Assembly (NCBI GenBank): GCA_005879065.1
Contig: VBLU01000048.1
Span: 1-13,231, forward strand
From: Methanobacteriota archaeon
GTDB taxonomy: Archaea > Thermoplasmatota > Thermoplasmata > RBG-16-68-12
DNA: 13,231 nucleotides
Direction: 5' to 3'
In this document: piece after piece, positions 6,895 through 12,931 of the stretch
Layout of the letters: each line of letters opens with the position of its first letter
Numbering within the stretch: the first letter of the stretch is position 1
Made by a program: the position numbers and the translations under genes
The notes under the pieces: model-generated
Database searches by the model: none
What the model was told of the DNA's origin: nothing
The model's input: only the letters and a program-made list of their open reading frames with translations

Positions 6895-7878
6895 ATGGAC
6901 GCACGGAGGGCTTGGACGAAGTACTTCGTGACCGGCGCCACGGGCTTCATCGGTGGCCGGGTGGTCCGGCAGCTCATCGAGGCCGGCCACAAGGTCATCG
7001 CCGTCGTCCGGAATCCCTCACGGGCTCAGGACCTGCGGGCACTCGGGGTCGACGTCCGCCCGGGAGACGTCGCGGTCGCCGAATCTCTTTGGGCGCCCAT
7101 GACCGGGGTGGACGGCGTCTTCCACATCGCGGGCTGGTACAAGATAGGGACCGGAGACAGCCGGGAGGGCGAACGCGTCAACGTCCTCGGCACGCGGAAC
7201 GTCCTGACCACGATGAAGGAACTCCGGATTCCGAGAGGCGTTTACACGAGCACGCTGGCCGTCTTCTCCGACACCCATGGTCAGCTCGTCGATGAAACGT
7301 ACCGCTACGATGGCAAGGGCCCTTGGCTCACCGAGTACGATCGGACGAAATGGATCGCGCACTACGAGGTGGCCGAACCGATGATCCGCGAAGGTCTCCC
7401 TCTCGTGATCGTACAGCCGGGTCTCAATTACGGCCCTGGGGACACGAGCGAGGTCCGGCCGACCCTGGTCCGATATCTTCGGCGCCGCTTGCTCGCGCTG
7501 CCAAAAGAAACGGCCTACTGCTGGGCCCATGTCGATGACACGGCCCGCGGGCACCTCCTCGCGATGGTGAAGGGAGTTCCTGGAGAATCGTACATCCTCG
7601 CGGGACCCCGGCACTCTCTCATCGAGGCCTTCCAGATTGCCGAACGGATCACGGGAATCCCCGCGCCACGGATGCAAATCTCTCCTTGGGTCCTTCGAGG
7701 AATCGCGCGACTGGCCCGGTCCGAACGACTCCGCGACCTCGCGGGGATCACCTACCTCGGGAGCAACGAGAAGGCCCGTCGAACGCTCGGGTTCAATCCG
7801 CGGCCGCTCGAAACGGGCCTTCGCGAGACGCTCGCGCACGAGATGGGGCTCCTCGGGATCCCGATCCCCGCGACATGA
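6895..7878 (+). CDS. NAD(P)-dependent extended SDR, dihydroflavonol 4-reductase-like epimerase/dehydratase
   Basis: A 327-residue oxidoreductase of the extended short-chain dehydrogenase class, close in style to dihydroflavonol reductases and hopanoid-associated epimerases (HpnA). The N-terminal Rossmann fold has VTGATGFIGG (Gly14, Gly17, Gly20), followed by VIAVVRNPSRA, whose arginine suggests a preference for NADP. Catalytic residues are Ser119 or Thr120 (VYTSTLAVF) and Tyr148-x-x-x-Lys152 (YDRTK); VQPGLNYGPGD is the usual substrate-loop landmark. The substrate is not predictable. The ATG at 6895 is the only standard start, but a strong GGAGGG sits inside the frame at 6905-6910, five bases before codon 8 (ACG, 6916), exactly where relatives start (M-K-Y-F-V-T-G). 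Either ACG is used, the start codon has been mutated, or the ATG is used leaderless. No operon partner is visible. Confidence 0.85.
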   Translation: MDARRAWTKYFVTGATGFIGGRVVRQLIEAGHKVIAVVRNPSRAQDLRALGVDVRPGDVAVAESLWAPMTGVDGVFHIAGWYKIGTGDSREGERVNVLGTRNVLTTMKELRIPRGVYTSTLAVFSDTHGQLVDETYRYDGKGPWLTEYDRTKWIAHYEVAEPMIREGLPLVIVQPGLNYGPGDTSEVRPTLVRYLRRRLLALPKETAYCWAHVDDTARGHLLAMVKGVPGESYILAGPRHSLIEAFQIAERITGIPAPRMQISPWVLRGIARLARSERLRDLAGITYLGSNEKARRTLGFNPRPLETGLRETLAHEMGLLGIPIPAT

Positions 7879-7927
7879 ATCCGGGATCCGAAGATGGGCA
7901 TCCGGAAGGCCCGGGCATCGAATGGGG

Positions 7928-8534
7928 TCACTCACCGCCAGCGACGATTATGGTTTCCGCGGTGAGGAAGTCATTCTCGATCGCATACCGCACGGTGTGG
8001 GCGATCGCCTCAGTTTTTTCAGACTCACATCAAAGGGGCCCGGGTCAATCCGAAGAGTGCGGCCTTCGCGGATGCGTAGTGCACCCGTCCCGGTCCTGGC
8101 GGTCGAACCGCGACGAACGAGGCGATGTTCACGACTACCCCCCTCTTGCGCTCGACCATCCCCGGAAGCACGTGTCGGATCATGTTGAATGCCCCGAACA
8201 CATGAACGCGAAAGATCGATTCCCAGTCCCGGGGTTCCATGTCCGCGACCGTCCGGAGACTGAATATCCCTGCGTTGTTCACGAGGATGTCGATGCGACC
8301 GAACCGGTCGGTGGCCGAACGCACGATCTCTCCACACGCCCGAAAGTCGCCGACGTCGCCCGCCGTGATGCATGACCGGCGATCGCCGATTTCTTTCGCG
8401 ACCGCCTGGAGCGCATCGCTCTCGGTCCGACCGTTCACGGCAACGTTCGCGCCCGCCCCGCCGAGCATGACGGCAATGGCTCGACCGATTCCCCTCGAAG
8501 CCCCGGTGACGATCGCGACGGAATCCTTGATCTC
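7928..8534 (-). pseudogene. Short-chain dehydrogenase/reductase pseudogene (internal deletion and frameshift)
   Basis: Two pieces of one classical SDR in different frames. The first (8534 to 8025) reads KDSVAIVTGASRGIGRAIAV and continues through NNAG and the catalytic YASAK (Tyr and Lys present) to GLTRA, then meets a TGA at 8025-8027. The second (8023 to 7928) reads EAIAHTVRYAIENDFLTAET, then IIVAGGE and stop, the normal C-terminal strand of the family. The roughly 50 residues that usually lie between (the ELAPxGIRVNAVxPG loop and substrate lid) are absent. No ATG, GTG or TTG precedes KDSVAIVTG in frame, as far up as the stop of the upstream gene, so the start is also lost. The longest remaining start-to-stop frame (8025..8468) would lack the NAD(P) glycine motif and the C-terminus. 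It follows the DDAH-like gene by 67 bases and was probably its operon partner. Confidence 0.8.
8012..8043. repeat. DDAH-like patch at the SDR deletion junction (partner copy at 8828-8859)
   Basis: By hand alignment, 27 of 32 bases at 8012-8043 match 8828-8859 in the DDAH-like gene at a constant offset of 816, including an exact 12-mer (AGTTTTTTCAGA, 8012-8023). On the minus strand the patch would read PFDVSLKKL in the codon phase in which DDAH reads PFHMTLKKL. It sits between the two SDR pieces. It may be templated filler from a repair event; chance is not excluded. Confidence 0.45.
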
Positions 8535-8601
8535 CGTGGTGCTCGCCTCGATTACCGATTCGTTCGGGGTATTTGATTCCCACTTCTCGGCGTCTCTCGA
8601 T

Positions 8602-9444
8602 TCACCGGGCGCGCAGGACCGGGCGAGTCAGGCACGTTGCCCCGCCCTCGGCCTTCAAGGAGATCTCATCTCCCTGGTACGTACGGACTCGACAGCCGGC
8701 GTCCTCGAGTCGTTCCTTCGTGATGGGATTTCCCTCGAGCATGATGCAGTCCCGCGGGCCCACCGCCAGGACATTCGGGGCCATCCTGTCGAACTCCCCG
8801 TCCGGAACCTCGATGAAATCGAACCCAAGTTTTTTCAGAGTCATGTGAAAGGGGGCCGGCAGAAGCCGCGGATAGATGACAGCCAGATCCTCGTCGACGA
8901 GGCTGATCAGCGACATCAGATGGAGGCAAGCCTCCGGTCCCTTATAGTCCGGGAGCGGGACGGGTTCCACTTGGACCCCGGATCCCTCGAGGAGTTCGCG
9001 AAGCCGAAGGAGTCCCTTCGCGTTCGTCCGAAAACCTTGGCCCACCGCAAGGAAATCGTGTCGGACCCACAGGAGATCGCCGCCCTCGGCAGTGGCTGGG
9101 GATCGCAACGATCCGAGGACGGGCACGCCGTGTTCGTCAAGAGCCTTCGCGATCGACGCCTCTTCCCCGCGCCGAAGCTCCTTGCCCATCCGGAGGATGA
9201 TCGCGCCGCGATCCGTCACGATCACGGGATCGTGGACGAAGATCGCATCCGCCTTGCCCTTCTGCGGTTCGTCGTGATACCAGACCTCAACGCCGGATAC
9301 CCGAAGGAGGGCGACGAACGCGTCATGTTCCTTTCCTGCGGCCTCGAGGTTCGGTCGCCCGGTGTAACCCCAGACCTTCGGCTCTGACGTGGCGAACGAA
9401 GCGTCCGGCCTGCGGACGAGCACGATCCGCAGCGGTTCGACCAT
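8602..9444 (-). CDS. Dimethylargininase (DDAH)-like amidinohydrolase
   Basis: A 280-residue member of the amidinotransferase/arginine deiminase superfamily (five-bladed beta/alpha propeller) that cleaves a guanidinium group. In DDAH the substrates are methylated arginines, giving citrulline and methylamines. Visible family marks: ADAIFVHD (Asp66, Asp72), AEGGD (Glu120 to Asp123), GFRTN (Arg139, Asn141, substrate-carboxylate binding type), catalytic His175 (CLHLMS) and catalytic nucleophile Cys271 in the C-terminal GGATCLTRPV. The ATG at 9444 is chosen because MVEPLRIVLVRRPD is the normal first strand and GGTG stands near it; the frame is open further upstream to an ATG at 9576, but those 44 residues do not look like the family. 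The SDR pseudogene follows on the same strand. Arginine or another guanidino substrate is possible. Confidence 0.83.
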   Translation of the reverse strand: MVEPLRIVLVRRPDASFATSEPKVWGYTGRPNLEAAGKEHDAFVALLRVSGVEVWYHDEPQKGKADAIFVHDPVIVTDRGAIILRMGKELRRGEEASIAKALDEHGVPVLGSLRSPATAEGGDLLWVRHDFLAVGQGFRTNAKGLLRLRELLEGSGVQVEPVPLPDYKGPEACLHLMSLISLVDEDLAVIYPRLLPAPFHMTLKKLGFDFIEVPDGEFDRMAPNVLAVGPRDCIMLEGNPITKERLEDAGCRVRTYQGDEISLKAEGGATCLTRPVLRAR

Positions 9445-9602
9445 GCTCTGACACCCGAAGATCGCGGCCACGAGGGTCCCGACCCGGCAGAGGTCGAACC
9501 ACTCTTCCCCTTTTCCATGGAGGATGGGCTCGGAGATTGCATCGAAAATCGTGAGCGGCCCGCGGTCAAGATTCAAGTAGGGCGCGCGGCGTCTCGGCCG
9601 CG
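9445..9602. promoter_or_regulatory. Divergent intergenic region, DDAH-like / aldo-keto reductase
   Basis: A 158-base spacer between two divergent starts, so both promoters should lie here if the chosen DDAH start is right. I could not pick out a convincing TATA box or operator. No Shine-Dalgarno sequence is seen before the aldo-keto reductase ATG, which would fit a leaderless transcript. Confidence 0.3.
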
Positions 9603-10430
9603 ATGGCCCTCACCATCGAATCCCGCATCACCCTGAGCGACGGCGCGAAGATTCCCGTCCTTGGCCTTGGCGTGTGGCAGGCGGGCGCCGGGAAGGAGAC
9701 ACGGAAGGCGGTCTCGGCCGCCCTCGAATCGGGCTATCGTCTGATTGACACGGCGAAACTGTATGGAAACGAGCGAGACGTAGGGGCCGCGGTAAGAGAG
9801 AGCGGGATTCCCCGGGACGAGATTTTCGTCACCACGAAACTCTGGAACAGCGACCAGGGATTCGAATCGGCGTTGCGGGCTTTCGACGGGAGCCGACGCG
9901 AACTCGGTCTCGAGTACGTGGACTTGTATCTGGTTCACTGGCCGGTGCCCCAATTGCGGAACGAATCTTGGAAGGCGCTTGTGAAGATCCGGGAGCAAGG
10001 ATTGGCCCGGTCGATCGGGGTGAGCAACTACACGATTCCGCATCTGGAGGAACTCCTACGTGCAACCCCGGTCCCGCCATCGGTGAACCAGGTCGAGTTC
10101 CATCCGTTCCTCTTTCAGCGAGAACTCCTCGAGTATGGCCAGAAGCATCACATCCAGCTGGAGGCGTACAGCCCGCTCACGAGGGGACGGCGCCTTAAGC
10201 ACTCCCTGATCAAGGAAATCGCCGCGAAATATGGTCGGACACCCGCGCAAATCCTGATCCGCTGGGGCCTTCAACATGGTCTCGTCGTAATCCCGAAATC
10301 CGTCCGCCCGGAGCGAATTCAAGAGAACGCGGATGTGTTCGGATTCGAGATCAAGTCACCGGACATGGCCCGCCTCGACGCGCTCGACGAACGATCCCAC
10401 TTGGCATGGAACCCCGAAGATCTCCCGTGA
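9603..10430 (+). CDS. Aldo/keto reductase (AKR5-like, 2,5-diketo-D-gluconate reductase type)
   Basis: A 275-residue NADPH-dependent aldehyde/ketone reductase with a complete (beta/alpha)8 barrel. The catalytic tetrad is readable: Asp49 (LIDTAKLYGNE), Tyr54, Lys79 (VTTKLWN) and His112 (LVHWP). GVSNYTIPHLEELL and NQVEFHPFLFQRELLEY are the standard barrel signatures, and IPKSVRPERIQEN near the C-terminus is the NADPH-phosphate binding segment. Length and motifs match small-aldehyde reductases such as YvgN and DkgA; the physiological substrate is open, with methylglyoxal-type aldehydes a reasonable guess. No ribosome binding site is seen before the ATG. The primase gene begins about 58 bases after its stop on the same strand, so the two may share a transcript, with no obvious functional link. 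Confidence 0.9.
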   Translation: MALTIESRITLSDGAKIPVLGLGVWQAGAGKETRKAVSAALESGYRLIDTAKLYGNERDVGAAVRESGIPRDEIFVTTKLWNSDQGFESALRAFDGSRRELGLEYVDLYLVHWPVPQLRNESWKALVKIREQGLARSIGVSNYTIPHLEELLRATPVPPSVNQVEFHPFLFQRELLEYGQKHHIQLEAYSPLTRGRRLKHSLIKEIAAKYGRTPAQILIRWGLQHGLVVIPKSVRPERIQENADVFGFEIKSPDMARLDALDERSHLAWNPEDLP

Positions 10431-10488
10431 GTTCCATCCACTCCTTGGTCCCGAGGGAGGCTTTTACCCGAGGGCCCGATTCCCCAGC

Positions 10489-11295
10489 GTGGTACGGCCC
10501 ACGTACGAGCTTCCGGGAAACCTTCGACCGGCCTCGCTCGCGGAGCGTCGCCGCTTTTACGCCGACAAGATGGACTACCGTGCGGCCGCCACCTGGATGG
10601 CCCGTCCGACCGGCGGCCGGGTCTATGCGTTGATCCTCGGACGTCACTCGGGGATCTACCCGCCCCGATTCCGGCATCTCAAGAACGTCCCGCTCACCAT
10701 CGACGACGCCGAGGACGTGCGGGAGCTCCGGCCCTATCTCCTGCGATACCGGCCAGAAGGCGTCTACTACGATCGGAACGTCTACGCGCCCTTGGAGGCG
10801 ACGCGACGGGCTCAACTGGACTATGCCCATGCTTGGCGGAGCCGCTTCTTTCGCGGTCAGGAGCTGGCATTCGATCTGGATCCGGAGAACCTCGACTGTC
10901 CGATCCATGGCGACATCGCCGCGAAAATGGCAAGGCACCAAGGCCTCTCGTTCTGTGACTGGGAGTTCGAGGAGATTCGAAGACAAGCGGCGGGCCTCTA
11001 TGACGAACTAGAACGTCGGTGGGTCCCTCTCCGAGTCGTGTACTCGGGCCGCGGATTCCACATCCACGTGTTTGACGACGCCGCCTTCCAACTCACGCGG
11101 AAACAACGGGTGACGATTGCCCGAGAATTCGCGCGACGCTATGCGATCGACGAATGGGTGACCTCGGGCGAGATGCGGCTCATCCGGCTCCCGTACTCGC
11201 TTCACGGGATGGTGTCCCGCGTCGTCATCCCGGTCGCGCGCGGAAAACTCGAGTCGTTTCGCTACGACGACCCGAAGGCCATTCCCCGTCCCTGA
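10489..11295 (+). CDS. priS: DNA primase catalytic (small) subunit, PriS
   Basis: Archaeo-eukaryotic primase that makes primers for replication, normally with PriL. The N-terminal block (SLAERRRFYADKMDY, ILGRHSGIYPPRF, RPEGVYYDRNVY) is primase-like. The catalytic metal site is Asp129 and Asp131 (ELAFDLD), with SGRGFH (186-191) as the nucleotide-binding motif, and Asp221 as the third aspartate in DEWVTSGEMRLIRLP, followed by YSLHG, which lines up with the human PRIM1 segment DINVSKGINHLLKSPFSVH. The zinc stem is partial: Cys137, His140 and Cys156 are present but the fourth position is Glu159 (FCDWEF). The start is uncertain: between an in-frame ATG at 10333, deep in the preceding gene, and an ATG at 10570, which would remove conserved sequence, the only candidate is GTG at 10489, giving 268 residues. 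PriL is not in the window. Confidence 0.82.
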   Translation: MVRPTYELPGNLRPASLAERRRFYADKMDYRAAATWMARPTGGRVYALILGRHSGIYPPRFRHLKNVPLTIDDAEDVRELRPYLLRYRPEGVYYDRNVYAPLEATRRAQLDYAHAWRSRFFRGQELAFDLDPENLDCPIHGDIAAKMARHQGLSFCDWEFEEIRRQAAGLYDELERRWVPLRVVYSGRGFHIHVFDDAAFQLTRKQRVTIAREFARRYAIDEWVTSGEMRLIRLPYSLHGMVSRVVIPVARGKLESFRYDDPKAIPRP

Positions 11296-11306
11296 GTTCG
11301 AACGGG

Positions 11307-11396
11307 CTATTTCTTCTTCGCGCGCTTCTCCTTCCGCCCGGAGTAGTAGGCCTTTTTCTTTGCCGCCTTCTTGGACCGCTTCTTCTTCGTCGCCAT
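11307..11396 (-). CDS. Very small lysine-rich basic protein (29 residues), hypothetical
   Basis: From the ATG at 11396 the frame encodes 29 residues of which 15 are lysine and 3 arginine (MATKKKRSKKAAKKKAYYSG, then a KR-rich tail ending KKK). GGGGCGGTG runs directly into the ATG. The composition is that of a nucleic-acid-binding tail or a tiny chromatin or ribosome-associated protein. It ends 11 bases from the end of priS on the other strand and begins 70 bases after the fusion gene's stop, so it may be co-transcribed with that gene. Caution: on the plus strand the same bases are a pyrimidine-rich tract just past the priS stop, and such tracts can act as archaeal terminators, so the ORF may be a by-product. 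No known family is recognised. Confidence 0.45.
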   Translation of the reverse strand: MATKKKRSKKAAKKKAYYSGRKEKRAKKK

Positions 11397-11466
11397 CACC
11401 GCCCCTATGGCTTCATCGGGATTGAATCCTTGCCTCGCGGGCCTTCCTGTGCTGGGATGAATCCAC

Positions 11467-12678
11467 TCAGGTCGAGCGGGGCCGTGCACTCCGCTTGGCG
11501 GGATTTCTCGGATTCTCCATCTCGGAGGCAGCCACGGACACATCGGGAATCCGCGCGCCCTCCCGTTCGAGTAGTTTGCGCTTCGTTTCCGGACCGCCTT
11601 CGCTCGAATAGTTGCCGAGGCCTCCGGATTTCGGGACGACACGGTGGCAGGGGATTACGATGACCGCCGGATTCCGCGCGCACGCGGTGCCTACGGCGCG
11701 GCTCGCTCCGGGACGGCCGAGCCGCCTTGCGATCTCGCCGTACGTGACCGTCTGGCCCGCGGGAATCGTCCGGAGAAAGTCCAGGACCTCCCGCTCGAAC
11801 GGTCCGACCTCGAGGTGAAGGGGAATGTCCGTGAGGTCGTCCTTGCCCGTGCGGACGTGCTCCAGGATGCGAGCCAGGTAGGGATGATCGGAACCGACGC
11901 TCTCCTTGGGGGCGGACCGCGCGAGGCGCACGCCGGCGACGCGGTCGCCGAGAACCTCCAGCTGCACGTACAATCCGAGTTCCCGACTGAACTTCGAATA
12001 CACTTCGAGGGCTTCCGCGGGCGGACGACCCGAGCGCATCCGGACCAGCGGAAGCATGGCGCGGATCACATGGTGCTCCGCCCGGTTCAGATGTTGCTCG
12101 AACGTGCTTCGCGCGATTCCAAGGGACAGGCTCACATCCTCCGTCGTGACGTTCCGGGGAAATTCGTAGTAGCCGGCCTCGAAGGCCGCGAGGAGGGCAC
12201 GCGCCTGCTTCTCCGTGAGCTTCGGGAGGAAGAGGGGCGACGACAGCGAGCTGCGTGCCCCTTGCCGCCCCGCGGGTCGTCGTTTCGAGACGAGCCGCGC
12301 GTCGGGAAACCGCTCGAGGAGCGCGCGAGGGTCCGTCCCATCCTCCAGGACCAAGGTGATGAGGGCCTCCCCGCGCTGCCATCGGATCGGGGAGACGACG
12401 TGTGCGTTCTGCTCCGCCAAGGACGCGATCGTCTCCTCTTCGTCCTTCCCTCCGTCCAGGAGCAGGGTGAGTTCCTCGCCGGAACGAGCCTCGTAAAGGA
12501 TCTTGCGCCCCGAGTCTCGGAGTTCCGGAGAGCCTTCGATTCCCGACGCAGGGCCAACGCATCGAAGGAGAAGCAGTCCGCCAAGTGGGTAGGCGTCGAT
12601 CGCGAGGCCGGGGCGCCGCAAGGTCAAATCCTGCAGTGGCCCGGGAGAGCGAGTCGCAAACGTCACGTGCGTCGTCAT
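11467..12678 (-). CDS. HTH_10 transcription regulator fused to O6-alkylguanine-DNA alkyltransferase (Ada-like architecture)
   Basis: A 403-residue two-part protein. Residues 1-150 resemble the N-terminal input domain of archaeal bacterio-opsin-activator-like regulators. Residues 153-212 are an HTH_10 domain: LTEKQARALLAAFEAGYYEF, then VSLSLGIARSTFEQHLNRAE as the helix-turn-helix. Residues 224-374 are a complete alkyltransferase: an RNase-like lead (YSKFSRELGLYVQLEVLGDR), then PFEREVLDFLRTIPAGQTVTYG, Arg327 (SRAVG, arginine finger), Asn336 (ARNP), the acceptor Cys344 in IPCHRVV, and GGLGNYSSEGG. It should take alkyl groups from guanine irreversibly and could also regulate genes. Bacterial Ada joins an alkyltransferase to an AraC-type HTH; here the HTH is archaeal. 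The ATG at 12678 is preferred: GGGGGAAAGG lies just before it. ATGs at 12747 and 12756 are alternatives. One continuous frame covers both domains. Confidence 0.88.
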   Translation of the reverse strand: MTTHVTFATRSPGPLQDLTLRRPGLAIDAYPLGGLLLLRCVGPASGIEGSPELRDSGRKILYEARSGEELTLLLDGGKDEEETIASLAEQNAHVVSPIRWQRGEALITLVLEDGTDPRALLERFPDARLVSKRRPAGRQGARSSLSSPLFLPKLTEKQARALLAAFEAGYYEFPRNVTTEDVSLSLGIARSTFEQHLNRAEHHVIRAMLPLVRMRSGRPPAEALEVYSKFSRELGLYVQLEVLGDRVAGVRLARSAPKESVGSDHPYLARILEHVRTGKDDLTDIPLHLEVGPFEREVLDFLRTIPAGQTVTYGEIARRLGRPGASRAVGTACARNPAVIVIPCHRVVPKSGGLGNYSSEGGPETKRKLLEREGARIPDVSVAASEMENPRNPAKRSARPRST

Positions 12679-12931
12679 CGTCCTTTCCCCCGGTTCCGCC
12701 TCCGTCGTGGCTCCATGTGCCTCGAGGGCAATAGGTTTTGGCTCCATCGGTTCCATGGTCACCCCAAGGGCCCTGCGTGCGAAGGAGGTTGAGCCGGCAT
12801 TCGCCGGTCCGTCTCGACGGCCTCTGCCGCGGCCAAAACAGTCCTTCAACCGCGGATGCATGTGCCACCCGAGCTGTACGAAAGGATGATAGGGCTCGAA
12901 GCCGAACCGAGGCGGGTCGAGCAGAGACCGC
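12679..12931. promoter_or_regulatory. Divergent intergenic region, HTH_10-Ogt fusion / malate synthase
   Basis: A 253-base spacer between divergent starts. It should contain the promoters of both genes and, if the fusion protein autoregulates as Ada does, its operator. It contains the 14-mer shared with the aconitase upstream region and a GGTTGA/TCAACC pair (12787-12792 and 12846-12851) with 53 bases between. No clear TATA box was recognised. Open frames cross it on both strands, but none resembles a protein family. Confidence 0.35.
12785..12798 (+). promoter_or_regulatory. Shared upstream element GAGGTTGAGCCGGC (malate synthase copy)
   Basis: The 14-base sequence GAGGTTGAGCCGGC lies about 134 bases before the malate synthase ATG, identical to and in the same gene-relative orientation as the copy upstream of aconitase (6809-6822). 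CCGGCATTCGCCGG directly after it (12794-12807) is a small hairpin-like palindrome. A regulatory role is an inference. Confidence 0.35.

Noticed and set aside
8828..8839. T6 run in the DDAH-like gene as a transcription terminator
   Set aside because: It lies inside an intact conserved coding region on the opposite strand (LKKL codons), with no gene end nearby.
9445..9576. Upstream start at 9576 for the DDAH-like gene
   Set aside because: The 44 added residues do not fit the family, whose first strand begins at MVEPLRIVLVRRPD, and the longer form would leave only 26 bases for the divergent promoters.
11149..11178. Apparent loss of the third catalytic aspartate in PriS (VTSG instead of the archaeal VTxD pattern)
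   Set aside because: Aligning with human PRIM1 (DINVSKG) places the catalytic aspartate at Asp221 in DEWVTSG, so the residue is present.
11397..11642. 111-residue version of the lysine-rich ORF starting at 11642
   Set aside because: The extension overlaps the end of the alkyltransferase gene in another frame and has no family character; the short form has its own start signal.
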